Source: Flavobacterium collinsii
Lineage (GTDB): Bacteria > Bacteroidota > Bacteroidia > Flavobacteriales > Flavobacteriaceae
Direction of reading: 5' to 3'
Assembly (NCBI RefSeq): GCF_902804485.1
Contig: NZ_CADCST010000078.1
Location: 93,485 to 157,484 of the forward strand
Length of the DNA stretch: 64,000 nucleotides
Under the pieces are notes generated by a model. The model searched no databases, was not told the DNA's origin, and saw only the letters and a program-made list of their open reading frames with translations. Shown here piece after piece: positions 27,505 to 36,505 of this stretch (its first letter is position 1; the number at the start of each line of letters is the position of its first letter). Position numbers and translations under genes: made by a program.

Positions 27505-28095
27505 TTACTTGTCCTGAATCTTTTTCATCGCATTATAATAAGCAGCACGACTTAGCGGCTCATATTCTTCGGTTTCACCAAGCATTACTAACTTATCGTT
27601 ATCTGTTTTGCGAAAACTATAGTTGGCAAGATTTCCTGTACGAGTGCAGACTGCATGAACTTTGGTTACATATTCGGCTGTTGCCATAAGTGCCGGCATA
27701 GGGCCAAAAGGATTCCCTTTAAAATCCATATCAAGTCCTGCAACTATCACACGAATTCCCTGATTGGCCAGATCGTTACAAACCGTAACTATTTCATCAT
27801 CAAAAAATTGTGCTTCGTCAATACCGATAACATCACATCCTTGTGCTAAAATAGAGATATTGGCAGCTGCCGGAACCGGAGTAGAACGAATTTCGTTGGC
27901 ATCGTGAGATACTACCATTTCGTCATGATAGCGGGTATCAATAGCGGGTTTAAAGATTTCGACTCTTTGTTTGGCAAATTGGGCACGTTTTAATCTGCGG
28001 ATTAATTCCTCGGTTTTACCCGAAAACATTGATCCACAAATAACTTCAATCCAACCAAATTGTTCTTTGTGATTTACTGTATTTTCGAGAAACAT
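27505..28095 (-). CDS. tdk: Thymidine kinase
   Basis: Tdk phosphorylates thymidine for dTMP salvage. Start chosen at ATG 28095 ([20 protein letters not shown]), because the 31 additional residues of the longer frame are not part of the family. The 196-residue product has the Walker A motif [10 protein letters not shown] (about 21-30, Lys27), the Walker B-like [11 protein letters not shown] with catalytic Glu, and the lasso-region segment [12 protein letters not shown]. In the zinc region only one Cys of the usual C-x2-C pair is seen (AVCTRTGN), so the structural zinc may be altered or absent. Confidence 0.93.
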   Translation of the reverse strand: MFLENTVNHKEQFGWIEVICGSMFSGKTEELIRRLKRAQFAKQRVEIFKPAIDTRYHDEMVVSHDANEIRSTPVPAAANISILAQGCDVIGIDEAQFFDDEIVTVCNDLANQGIRVIVAGLDMDFKGNPFGPMPALMATAEYVTKVHAVCTRTGNLANYSFRKTDNDKLVMLGETEEYEPLSRAAYYNAMKKIQDK

Positions 28096-28331
28096 TTTGT
28101 ATTTTTCTACCTTTAAAAATGAATAGTTTTTATTACTTTGTACTGGTAATAAATCGACGTGAAAAATTGCGATTTTACACTTTTTCAAAAGTAGAAAATT
28201 TTTATCAAATCGAAGATTCGCAAACGCTTATTAACAGAAATAAAAAAAAATCTTTCAGATTTCCATCGCGAATAAAGATATTCAAATACAAAATATACTA
28301 AAATACCGTATTCACTATAATTTCAACAGTT

Positions 28332-29465
28332 ATGAAAAAAAAATTGGAAGCCGATTTAATCAGCATTGCACATCGAATTTTAAAACTTAAAAACAAATCC
28401 GATATCAATCAATTGTATCTTGAAACGCAGAAGTTATATGAAAAATTAGCGGTTTTAAAATTTGTAGACGAGAATTTCGATACGCAGAAACCAACAATTG
28501 GTCACAGTGAAATCCATTCTGAAATTGAATCTATCTTTGAAAAGGAAGAAACAATTGCAACAGAAATTAAAATTGAAACTCCGCTAATAACGGAAGAAAT
28601 AGTGACTGAAGAAGCGACAGAGCCTATAGTTGCTGAAGAGACCGCTGCTGAACCCGAAGAAGAGACAAATCCGGGACCTGAAACTCCTGAAGAAGTGATT
28701 TCTGAACCTACAGAAGAAGCTAGTCCGGAACCTGAAATTCTTGAAGAAATAACAGCTGAAATTCCTGAAGAAACAGCAGCAGAACCAATTCTTGAAACTA
28801 TTCCGGAAACTGTTTCCGAAATCACAGAAGAACCGGTTATCGAAGAAATTGAGGAACCAATTTCAGAAACTGAAAAAGAAACAGAAGCTTCAGAAGAGCT
28901 TTCATTCAGGACTGTTAGTGATTTTAAACCAATTCCAGATTTTGTTCCAGCTTTTGAATTAGATAGACTTGAAGAAGTAGAAGAAGAGGAAGAACCGAAA
29001 AAAGAAGAACCAAAAACGGAAACTTCTTCAAAACCGGAACCTGTTCACATTTCTTTTGAAGAGATATTAGGTATTAACTACGCTGATGCTCATTTTGTAA
29101 AAGTAGACAGTTTCGAAGCAGTTTCTCCTACTCCAACACCATCAATCAGTGAGTTAAAAGAACCAAAAACTATCGAAACAACGGTATTAGAAACTCCTGT
29201 TGAACCCAAAGCAGTTACATTAAATGAAAAACTGGCAAAAGGTTTCCACATTGATTTAAACGACCGTATTGCTTTTACCAAAAATCTTTTCGGAAACAGT
29301 TCTGAAGATTACAGCCGTGTTTTAAATCAGTTATTAACTTTTGATTCTTATGGTGAAGCCAAAGAATTTATTGAAGATATGGTAAAACCGGATTATAACA
29401 ACTGGGACGGAAAAGATGATTATGCCGAACGTTTCTTAGGAATTGTAGAAAAGAAATTTTCATAA
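28332..29465 (+). CDS. Acidic Glu/Pro-rich protein with a conserved C-terminal region
   Basis: The 377-residue protein has three parts. An N-terminal helical segment (1-55) begins MKKKLEADLISIAHRILKLK. A long low-complexity stretch (about 60-245) is made of repeated EEP/EET-type units (strongly acidic). An ordered C-terminal region (about 285-377) includes LNEKLAKGFHIDLNDRIAFT and LTFDSYGEAKEFIED. There is no signal peptide or clear membrane helix. I do not recognise a functional family. The acidic linker could act as a flexible tether. It lies 236 bases from tdk, on the opposite strand. Confidence 0.6.
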   Translation: MKKKLEADLISIAHRILKLKNKSDINQLYLETQKLYEKLAVLKFVDENFDTQKPTIGHSEIHSEIESIFEKEETIATEIKIETPLITEEIVTEEATEPIVAEETAAEPEEETNPGPETPEEVISEPTEEASPEPEILEEITAEIPEETAAEPILETIPETVSEITEEPVIEEIEEPISETEKETEASEELSFRTVSDFKPIPDFVPAFELDRLEEVEEEEEPKKEEPKTETSSKPEPVHISFEEILGINYADAHFVKVDSFEAVSPTPTPSISELKEPKTIETTVLETPVEPKAVTLNEKLAKGFHIDLNDRIAFTKNLFGNSSEDYSRVLNQLLTFDSYGEAKEFIEDMVKPDYNNWDGKDDYAERFLGIVEKKFS

Positions 29466-29482
29466 AAACTAAAACACAAATT

Positions 29483-29561
29483 ACACGAATTAGCACGAAC
29501 CTTATTGGTTGTAAAATTCCTAAAGACACTTAAAATTTGTATCAATTATTGAAATTCGTGT
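29483..29561. repeat. Inverted repeat between the acidic protein and rsmI
   Basis: ACACGAATT (29483-29491) pairs with AATTCGTGT (29553-29561). A second CACGAA unit (29493-29498) lies between them. The motif is the same CACGAA type seen in other spacers. Confidence 0.5.
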
Positions 29562-29592
29562 CCAATAACTCCATTTAGAATTCAGAAAAATT

Positions 29593-30324
29593 ATGTCTAA
29601 ATTATATATCGTTCCCACGCCAATTGGCAATCTTGAAGACATGACTTTTCGTGCCATCCGGATTCTGAAAGAAGTCGATTTGATTTTGGCCGAAGACACC
29701 CGTACCAGCGGCAAATTGTTAAAGCATTTTGAGATTGGTACGCACATGCACAGTCACCACATGCACAATGAGCATAAAACGACCGAAAATTTAATCGCAC
29801 GTCTGAAAGCCGGTGAGAACATTGCTTTGATTTCTGACGCAGGAACTCCTGCAATTTCGGATCCCGGTTTTTTACTGACACGTGCCTGTGTCGAAAATAA
29901 AATTGAAGTTGAATGCCTTCCAGGAGCAACAGCTTTTGTTCCAGCCTTAGTAAACAGTGGATTACCCAATGACAAATTTGTTTTTGAAGGTTTTCTCCCT
30001 GACAAAAAAGGGCGTCAGACCCGTTTTCTAACTTTAGCCGAAGAAACCCGAACTATGATTTTGTATGTTTCACCACATAAACTGGTAAAAACATTAGCTG
30101 AATTCATTCAATATTTTGGAGAGGACAGACAAGTTTGCGTTTCGAGAGAATTATCGAAACTGCACGAAGAAAACGTACGCGGAACAGCAAGAGAAGTTCT
30201 GACTCATTTTGAAAAAACGGCACCACGTGGCGAAATTGTCGTAGTCGTGGCTGGAAAAACCATAACAAAAGAACCTAAGAAAAGTAAGTTTTCTAAGGAT
30301 GAAGAAGAAACAGAAGAAGAATAA
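29593..30324 (+). CDS. rsmI: 16S rRNA (cytidine-1402 2'-O) methyltransferase
   Basis: RsmI methylates the ribose of C1402 in the decoding centre of 16S rRNA. The 243-residue protein has the tetrapyrrole-methylase-type fold of the family: the N-terminal YIVPTPIGNLEDMTFRAI, the LILAEDTRTSGKLL motif, the glycine-rich ALISDAGTPAISDPG (S-adenosylmethionine binding), and LPGATAFVPALVNSGLP. Length is close to that expected. The charged tail (EEEETEEE-like) is variable. It is a single cistron between two CACGAA-type repeats. Confidence 0.95.
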   Translation: MSKLYIVPTPIGNLEDMTFRAIRILKEVDLILAEDTRTSGKLLKHFEIGTHMHSHHMHNEHKTTENLIARLKAGENIALISDAGTPAISDPGFLLTRACVENKIEVECLPGATAFVPALVNSGLPNDKFVFEGFLPDKKGRQTRFLTLAEETRTMILYVSPHKLVKTLAEFIQYFGEDRQVCVSRELSKLHEENVRGTAREVLTHFEKTAPRGEIVVVVAGKTITKEPKKSKFSKDEEETEEE

Positions 30325-30329
30325 TTTTG

Positions 30330-30407
30330 GCCACGAATTTCACTAATTTCCCGAATTAGAGCTCGAACTTAAATTAAAATTCCTGTTCAATTAGTGAAAT
30401 TCGTGGC
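30330..30407. repeat. Perfect 19-base inverted repeat after rsmI
   Basis: GCCACGAATTTCACTAATT (30330-30348) is exactly complementary to AATTAGTGAAATTCGTGGC (30389-30407), with a 40-base loop. Transcription could form a stable hairpin. No T-run follows directly, so it is an interspersed repeat rather than a clean terminator. Confidence 0.8.
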
Positions 30408-30428
30408 AAAAAACTAATACACAATAAC

Positions 30429-30773
30429 ATGAGCATACAAGCCTTTTTAGAAAAAGTAAAACAAACTCCGAACGAAATAACATTCCCAGAGACTATTGCC
30501 GTAATCGAAGAGAACTACAACTTTACTCCAACAGCCTTCCAAAACGGGACACAACATAATGCAGCCGGAGAAAACTCTGGTTCTTGCAAATTATTTTCTT
30601 TCGCAAAACTGCAAAACCTAACTAAAGACGAAACTTTGGCTTGTTTTGGCGCATTCTATTTTGATGAAGTTTTGGGAGATCCAAACGGAACAAACCATCA
30701 AAACATTAGGAATTTCATCAACTTAGGTTGGGACGGAATTCAGTTTGAAGGAAATGCTTTAGAGCAAAAATAA
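30429..30773 (+). CDS. HopJ-family protein
   Basis: The 114-residue protein matches the HopJ domain family by length and by its run of motifs: ETIAVIEENYNFTPTAFQNG, HNAAGENSGSCKLFSFAKL and CFGAFYFDEVLGDPNGTNHQN. The family is named after a Pseudomonas type III effector. It also occurs in many free-living bacteria without type III secretion, so no effector role is implied here. It has no signal peptide. The biochemical role is unknown. It sits 67 bases before recJ. Confidence 0.8.
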   Translation: MSIQAFLEKVKQTPNEITFPETIAVIEENYNFTPTAFQNGTQHNAAGENSGSCKLFSFAKLQNLTKDETLACFGAFYFDEVLGDPNGTNHQNIRNFINLGWDGIQFEGNALEQK

Positions 30774-30794
30774 TTATCTAAGATTTTTGACTTC

Positions 30795-30839
30795 AGAAAT
30801 CAGCAATCTAAAATCAGCAATCTAAAATCTAAAATCAAC
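30795..30839. repeat. TCTAAAATC-type tandem repeat before recJ
   Basis: The units AATCAGCAATCTAAAATC repeat back to back and run up to the recJ ATG. A related TCTAAAATC tandem run lies in the accC-accB spacer (52617-52648), so the same motif recurs in operon spacers. Confidence 0.6.
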
Positions 30840-30840
30840 C

Positions 30841-32541
30841 ATGCGTTGGACTTTAAAACCAAAACCTTCTGAAGAAAAAATCAAACATTTGGCGCAAGCT
30901 TTAAATGTGGAAGATTTTGTAGCAACGCTTTTGATTCAGCGCGGCATTGAAACTTTTGACGAAGCAAAGGATTTCTTTCGTCCTTCACTAGAAAAACTGC
31001 ATGATCCGTTCTTAATGAAAGACATGGACAAAGCGGTTTCCAGAATAGAACTGGCCATTAAAAATCAGGAAAACATTTTAGTTTTTGGTGATTATGATGT
31101 CGACGGAACAACCGCCGTTTCATTGGTTTCATCCTATTTGAAATCGCATTATCCCAATATTGCAACTTATATCCCTGATCGTTATGATGAAGGTTACGGA
31201 ATCTCTTTTAAAGGAATTGACTTTGCCGATGACAACGGATTTTCATTAATAATTGCTTTAGACTGCGGAATAAAATCCATCGATCATATCGCTTACGCGA
31301 AAGAAAGAAGCATAGATTTTATCATCTGTGACCACCACAGACCTGGGGAATTTCTTCCCGATGCCGTTGCCATTCTAGATCCAAAAAGAAACGACTGCTC
31401 CTACCCTTATGATGAATTGTGTGGTTGTGGTGTTGGCTTTAAATTGATTCAGGCTTTAGGAACGAACCGGAACGAAACCATTCAGGATCTTTTACCATAC
31501 CTCGATTTAGTTGCAACAGCAATTGCTGCCGATATTGTACCCATAACCGGTGAAAACAGAATCCTGGCTTTTTACGGTTTGCAGGTAATCAATTCAGATC
31601 CGAGACCCGGAATTAAAGCTTTGGTGCATCAGGTAAAAAAGAAAACTTTAGACATAACCGATGTCGTTTTTATCATTTCTCCTCGAATAAATGCCGCAGG
31701 ACGAATCAAACATGGTAATCATGCTGTTGAATTACTTACAGAGTTTAATTTTGAACAGGCCCAACAATTTGCATCGGAAATAGAACAATACAATGCAGAC
31801 CGAAAAGATCTGGATAAAAAAATAACCAAAGAAGCTTTTCAACAAATCTCAGAAAACAACGAACAAGACCGGTTCTCTACCGTTGTTTTTCAGGAAGACT
31901 GGCACAAAGGTGTTATCGGAATTGTAGCTTCCAGATTAATCGAGACTTACTATCGTCCGACTTTAGTTTTCACCAAAAGCGGTGACAAATATGCGGCATC
32001 CGCAAGATCTGTAAAAGGTTTTGACGTTTACAACGCTCTTGATGCCTGCTCAGAACATTTGGAACAATTTGGAGGTCACATGTACGCTGCCGGAATGACC
32101 CTGAAAGCAGAAAACTACCAAACCTTTAAAGAAGCCTTCGAAACACAGGTTTCTTCCACCATCCTTCCGGAAATGCGAACTCCTGAAATAGAAATTGATG
32201 CCGAAATAAATTTCAGCGACATCACTCCAAAACTAATCCGCATTTTAAAACAATTTGAGCCTTTTGGCCCTTTAAATATGACGCCCGTTTTTATGACTAA
32301 AGACATCAAGGACACGGGCTACGCCAAAACCTTAGGAGCAGAAGAGGAACATTTGAGGCTTTTTGTAAAACAAAATAATTCGGATGGAATTGCTGCAATA
32401 GGCTTTGGACTTGGAAAAAAATTAGACATCGCAAAAAATCAAACCCCGTTTCAGCTGGCTTATTCACTCGCTGAAAACGAATGGAACGGAACTGTTTCTA
32501 ACCAACTTATGCTTAAAGACATCAGAACAAATGAAAACTAA
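30841..32541 (+). CDS. recJ: Single-stranded-DNA-specific exonuclease RecJ
   Basis: RecJ is the 5'-3' single-strand DNA exonuclease used in recombination and mismatch repair. The 566-residue protein has the DHH-family motifs: VFGDYDVDGTTAVSL (metal ligands Asp84, Asp86, Asp88) and CDHHRPGE (Asp164-His165-His166). The DHHA1 region follows (about 330-450: FQEDWHKGVIGIVASRLIE), with GGHMYAAGMTL near the active site, and then a C-terminal OB-like part. Its end overlaps the MFS gene by 11 bases. Confidence 0.95.
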   Translation: MRWTLKPKPSEEKIKHLAQALNVEDFVATLLIQRGIETFDEAKDFFRPSLEKLHDPFLMKDMDKAVSRIELAIKNQENILVFGDYDVDGTTAVSLVSSYLKSHYPNIATYIPDRYDEGYGISFKGIDFADDNGFSLIIALDCGIKSIDHIAYAKERSIDFIICDHHRPGEFLPDAVAILDPKRNDCSYPYDELCGCGVGFKLIQALGTNRNETIQDLLPYLDLVATAIAADIVPITGENRILAFYGLQVINSDPRPGIKALVHQVKKKTLDITDVVFIISPRINAAGRIKHGNHAVELLTEFNFEQAQQFASEIEQYNADRKDLDKKITKEAFQQISENNEQDRFSTVVFQEDWHKGVIGIVASRLIETYYRPTLVFTKSGDKYAASARSVKGFDVYNALDACSEHLEQFGGHMYAAGMTLKAENYQTFKEAFETQVSSTILPEMRTPEIEIDAEINFSDITPKLIRILKQFEPFGPLNMTPVFMTKDIKDTGYAKTLGAEEEHLRLFVKQNNSDGIAAIGFGLGKKLDIAKNQTPFQLAYSLAENEWNGTVSNQLMLKDIRTNEN

Positions 32542-33811
32542 ACCAAACAAGCAAGACCCTTACCAGGCGTTGCGCTATAGAGAATTTAATGTATTCCTTA
32601 TCTTGCGTTTTGCTATGGTTTTTGCCTGGGCAATGCAGTTTATTGTAATCGAATGGGAAGTTTACAGTATCACTAAGAATCCATTATCCCTCGGAATTAT
32701 TGGTTTAATGGAAGTTATACCGGCTGTTTCAATGGCCTTATTTGCGGGACACATAGTCGATCAGAGAGAGAAAAAAGGCTTATTGGTAAAATGTATTTTA
32801 GGCTTCTCCGTAATCAGTTTTGGATTATTTTTAGTTACCTGGCCTAGAGTTGTTGGCGGCTTATCTTCAAATGTAATTTTGTATTCCATCTATGCTTTGG
32901 TCTTTTTGGGGGGATTAGTCAGAGCTTTTCTGGGACCTACTATTTTTTCTCTTTTATCACTTATAATTCCTAAAAAAGTATATCCAAATGCTGCAACCTG
33001 GAGCAGTTCTGTTTGGCAAATTGGAGCCGTATTAGGCCCTGCAGTTGCGGGTTTTTCGATCAATTGGATTGGAGTTCACTGGTCAATGTGTCTTGTTTTC
33101 GGATTCTCTATACTTTCCTTAATTGCATTATCACAAATCAGTAAAAAGCCAATTATAAATCCAAAGATTGGAGAATCAATCAAAGACAGTTTAACAGAAG
33201 GTTTAACGTTTGTATTTCGAAACCAAATTGTATTAGGGGCTTTATCTCTGGATATGATCGCGGTACTTTTTGGCGGTGCCGTTGCTTTATTACCAATCTT
33301 TGCACAGGATATTCTAAAAGTTGGCTCAGAAGGTTTTGGTATCTTAAGAGCTGCTCCGGCGGTGGGTTCTTTTATAACGATGCTCATTTCTGCCTATGTA
33401 CCTTTATATAAAAACGCCGGAAAAAAACTTCTAATTGCCATATTTATCTTTGGATTATCTATTATTTTATTTGGCTTCTCTACCTATTTCTGGCTCTCTG
33501 TTTTTGCTTTATTTTTAAGCGGACTTGCCGATGGAATTTCAGTAGTAATCCGCCAAACCATTTTACAGCTTAAAACTCCGGATCATATGCGTGGCCGCGT
33601 GGGGGCTGTAAACTCAATCTTCGTTGGGTCTTCTAACGAACTAGGAGCCTTTGAAAGTGGCGCAACTGCCAAATTAATGGGAACCGTAACTTCCGTAATT
33701 TTTGGAGGCAGTATTACACTCCTAACCGTTTTAGGTTTCGGGCTAATATCCCCTACGTTTAGAAATTTGGACCTTCAAAAAGACATGGACGATCATCAAA
33801 ATATGGACTAA
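32531..33811 (+). CDS. MFS transporter, EntS-like
   Basis: The 426-residue protein has about twelve membrane helices and the MFS loop 2-3 signature (GHIVDQREKKGLL, a variant of G-x-x-D-R-x-x-R). DHMRGRVGAVNSIFVGSSNELG near 350 resembles the MFS_3 group that contains the enterobactin exporter. Substrate unknown; a siderophore or drug is possible. The gene overlaps recJ by 11 bases, and its stop overlaps the next start by one base (TAATG at 33809-33813), so all three genes are in one transcript. Confidence 0.82.
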   Translation: MKTKPNKQDPYQALRYREFNVFLILRFAMVFAWAMQFIVIEWEVYSITKNPLSLGIIGLMEVIPAVSMALFAGHIVDQREKKGLLVKCILGFSVISFGLFLVTWPRVVGGLSSNVILYSIYALVFLGGLVRAFLGPTIFSLLSLIIPKKVYPNAATWSSSVWQIGAVLGPAVAGFSINWIGVHWSMCLVFGFSILSLIALSQISKKPIINPKIGESIKDSLTEGLTFVFRNQIVLGALSLDMIAVLFGGAVALLPIFAQDILKVGSEGFGILRAAPAVGSFITMLISAYVPLYKNAGKKLLIAIFIFGLSIILFGFSTYFWLSVFALFLSGLADGISVVIRQTILQLKTPDHMRGRVGAVNSIFVGSSNELGAFESGATAKLMGTVTSVIFGGSITLLTVLGFGLISPTFRNLDLQKDMDDHQNMD

Positions 33812-34725
33812 TGAAACATTTGCTATTAACTTTCTTTCTTGTTACATGCTCTTTAGTGAGCGCGCAAAATCTATATATTAAAACATATGGCAACAAAAAG
33901 GACAAAACAATAATTTTTATTCATGGCGGCCCAAGCGGAAACGCAACATTGTTTGAAGGCACAACTGCTCAAAAATTAGCTGATTTAGGTTTTTATGTAA
34001 TTGTCTATGATCGCAGAGGCGAAGGAAGATCTAAAGACACTACCGCGACATTTACTTATGATGAAGCTTTCCGGGATCTAAATAGCATTTATAAAAAATA
34101 CAATATCAAAAAGGCAACACTTCTTGCCCATAGTTTTGGAGGTTTAGTAGCGACTCTTTACACAGAAAAATATCCTCAAAATGTTAGTGCACTTGTACTC
34201 GTCGGGGCTTTATTTTCACAGCAGGAAACATACGATCACATCTTAAACTCCCTAAAGATAAGCCACAAAGGTGATTCTAAAACCCTCAATAAAATAGCTT
34301 ATGTAGAAAGGCTGAACAAAAATTCTGCCGGATACCGAAAACATTGCTTTGATTTAGCAAGTGATAACGACTATTTTAAAATGCCAAATCCAACCAAAGA
34401 ATCAAAAAAGTTGTACGCAAATTATGAAAAAGGTGATTTTTTTAAAACCAATATCCGAAACAAAAATGCTCCTCTCCTTTTCTATCAAAATGAAAAGCAA
34501 AATAATATCGATACAAGATCATCTCTAAAGAAAATAAAAGCTAAAGGAATTTCTATTTTTGCAATTTACGGAAAAGATGATGGTATCTTTTCAACTACTC
34601 AAATCAACTCAATCAAAAACTTAGTAGGAGAAAATCATTTTGACTTACTAAACAATTGCTCCCATTATCTTTTTGTAGATCAGCAAAAATCGTTTCTTTC
34701 ACATATCAAAAGATGGATTAAGTAA
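33811..34725 (+). CDS. Secreted alpha/beta hydrolase
   Basis: The 304-residue protein starts with a signal peptide (MKHLLLTFFLVTCSLVSAQ). It has the hydrolase core: FIHGGPSGNATLFEG (oxyanion hole), YDRRGEGRSKD and the nucleophile elbow LLAHSFGGLVA with Ser108. The acid is near GKDDGIFS and the catalytic His is in NNCSHYLFVDQ at the C-terminus. HGGP and DRRGEGRS are reminiscent of proline iminopeptidase-type hydrolases. The substrate is unknown. It is the last gene of the recJ-MFS-hydrolase run. Confidence 0.78.
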   Translation: MKHLLLTFFLVTCSLVSAQNLYIKTYGNKKDKTIIFIHGGPSGNATLFEGTTAQKLADLGFYVIVYDRRGEGRSKDTTATFTYDEAFRDLNSIYKKYNIKKATLLAHSFGGLVATLYTEKYPQNVSALVLVGALFSQQETYDHILNSLKISHKGDSKTLNKIAYVERLNKNSAGYRKHCFDLASDNDYFKMPNPTKESKKLYANYEKGDFFKTNIRNKNAPLLFYQNEKQNNIDTRSSLKKIKAKGISIFAIYGKDDGIFSTTQINSIKNLVGENHFDLLNNCSHYLFVDQQKSFLSHIKRWIK

Positions 34726-34819
34726 AACTTCAAATTGTAATAAATTTACGTGACTTATAGCCAATTTATTTTTTCGAAATTTTAAGACTTTTTTATTTAG
34801 AATTAATATAAATAATATT

Positions 34820-34827
34820 TATATTTG
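34820..34827 (+). promoter_or_regulatory. -7 box (TATATTTG)
   Basis: TATATTTG lies 20 bases before ATG 34848 and fits TAnnTTTG. Confidence 0.55.
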
Positions 34828-34847
34828 TTGAAATAAAAGGATCTGTA

Positions 34848-35204
34848 ATGAGAGAAATAGAACAATTATACCACAATAATTTTGGAATTGCCTTTTACTG
34901 GAAAAAGGAAAACCAAACTATCACTGACAAAATACAATTGGTTTTTAAAGAAACCGGATTTTACTTCACGGTTCAGGAACTCAATTATTTTTGCGATTTA
35001 ATTGAGGATAGTATGATTGAAAATGCCTGTTGCGAAGCTTGCGAACTAAAAAACTCTTGTCACAAATTTTTACTTAAAACCCCATACGCTGCAATAGATT
35101 TAGCCGTTTCTATCAAAGAACTAAAATCAATCAAAGATTTAGTGGAAGGCTCTTTATTTAGAATTGAGTTAGACGAATATGTTTACGGAGTTGGCTTAAA
35201 CTAA
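34848..35204 (+). CDS. Small protein with a Cys cluster, unknown function
   Basis: The 118-residue cytoplasmic protein has no signal peptide. Its central segment IENACCEACELKNSCHKFLL contains four Cys and one His (C-C-x2-C-x6-C-H) within about 14 residues, a spacing suited to binding zinc or an iron-sulfur cluster. The flanks look helical. I do not recognise the family. It is probably monocistronic with its own TATATTTG box, 84 bases before the multihaem cytochrome gene. Confidence 0.6.
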   Translation: MREIEQLYHNNFGIAFYWKKENQTITDKIQLVFKETGFYFTVQELNYFCDLIEDSMIENACCEACELKNSCHKFLLKTPYAAIDLAVSIKELKSIKDLVEGSLFRIELDEYVYGVGLN

Positions 35205-35287
35205 GAAGTATTCCAAACATTTTAACAACATCTTTTCATTATTTAAATATATTTTGATTGTATTCAAAAAAAAGTATATTTACAACA

Positions 35288-36502
35288 ATGAAAAAAACAG
35301 GCATTCTTTTTTCTGTTGTTGCATTACTCTTTTTTATAACGGGTTGCAAGAACGAATCTGACAATTACATCGACCCCAGAGGAACCGATTATGCCGGTTC
35401 TGAAAGCTGTATTCAATGCCATAAGGTGCAATACGAAACCGCTTTTCACAGTTCGCATTTTAAAGCAACCTCACCCGCTTCTAAAGAAAACATATTGGGT
35501 CATTTTACAAATGGGCATAACACTTTCGTTTATGACAAAAACACTACGTTAGTCATGGAAGAACGAAATGACAGTCTGTACCAGGTACTTTACAAAAACG
35601 GAAAAGAAATCGAAGCCTATCCGTTTGATATTCTTTTTGGCACTAAACATGCTCAAACAAGTGCATTCTGGAAAAACCATACTACTTACGAGCTGCCAAT
35701 ATCGTACTACAAATCACTAAACAATTGGGCAACAAGTCCCGGTTATCCTGCTAACGCAGCTAACTTTACCAGAGAAATCCCAAAAGATTGTTATGCATGC
35801 CACAGTTCAAATATTGCAGGCAGTTTTGTAACCACAAGTTCGGATCAGGTTAAAGGTATGGCAATGGAAACGGAGCCTTTCCTGAATAAAAAAACTTTGG
35901 TCTACGGAATCGACTGCGAACGTTGTCACGGTCCCGCCAAACAACACGTTCAAACCCATTTAGAATTTCCTGATTTAAAAAACAAACCCCAAAGTATTGT
36001 TTCTTTTAAAAATCTCACCAGACAACAAAGACTAGATGCCTGTGCACTCTGTCACTCCGGAAATGACAAACTAAAAATGAAATCCCGTTTTCAATTTAAA
36101 CCCGGAGATAATATTACCGATTATTTCAGAGCCACTCATGCCTCAAATGACAGTATACATTTTGATGTACACGGCAATCAATTAGGTTTACTTGCTCAAA
36201 GTAAATGTTTCCAGAAGAGTGCAACTATGGATTGCATGACTTGTCATAATCCGCACGCAGATGCTTCGCAAAATCTTGTGAGTTATTCTAAAATATGCAT
36301 GAGTTGTCATCAGGATCTAAAACACAACGCAACAACGTTAAAAAACAGTTCTGAGCTCTTATTGGCAGATAATTGTGTAGCATGTCATATGCCAAAACAG
36401 ATGTCGAATGCCATCACATTCCAGCTTTCAAAAAGTAAACAGAAGTCAAATTACGTTTTGAGAACACACAAAATCGGAATTTATCCAGGTAATAAAAAAT
36501 AG
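35288..36502 (+). CDS. Seven-haem lipoprotein cytochrome c
   Basis: Start taken at ATG 35288, which gives a lipoprotein signal ending in ITGC (Cys20); the longer frame would need TTG at 35258. The 404-residue product carries seven CxxCH haem-attachment motifs: CIQCH (41-45), CYACH, CERCH, CALCH, CMTCH, CMSCH and CVACH. Many further His residues could serve as distal ligands. The protein is probably a membrane-anchored periplasmic or surface electron carrier. No reductase or other cytochrome is encoded beside it, so its redox partner cannot be named. Confidence 0.85.
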   Translation: MKKTGILFSVVALLFFITGCKNESDNYIDPRGTDYAGSESCIQCHKVQYETAFHSSHFKATSPASKENILGHFTNGHNTFVYDKNTTLVMEERNDSLYQVLYKNGKEIEAYPFDILFGTKHAQTSAFWKNHTTYELPISYYKSLNNWATSPGYPANAANFTREIPKDCYACHSSNIAGSFVTTSSDQVKGMAMETEPFLNKKTLVYGIDCERCHGPAKQHVQTHLEFPDLKNKPQSIVSFKNLTRQQRLDACALCHSGNDKLKMKSRFQFKPGDNITDYFRATHASNDSIHFDVHGNQLGLLAQSKCFQKSATMDCMTCHNPHADASQNLVSYSKICMSCHQDLKHNATTLKNSSELLLADNCVACHMPKQMSNAITFQLSKSKQKSNYVLRTHKIGIYPGNKK

Positions 36503-36505
36503 CTG

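Noticed and set aside
28502..28825. 107-codon Ser/Val-rich reverse frame
   Set aside because: It is the complement of the Glu/Pro-rich repeats of the acidic protein and has no independent support.
30429..30773. Type III effector from the HopJ family name
   Set aside because: No type III secretion genes are present and the family is common in non-pathogens.
35258..35287. Extended TTG start of the multihaem cytochrome
   Set aside because: ATG 35288 places the lipobox at the right distance from the N-terminus.
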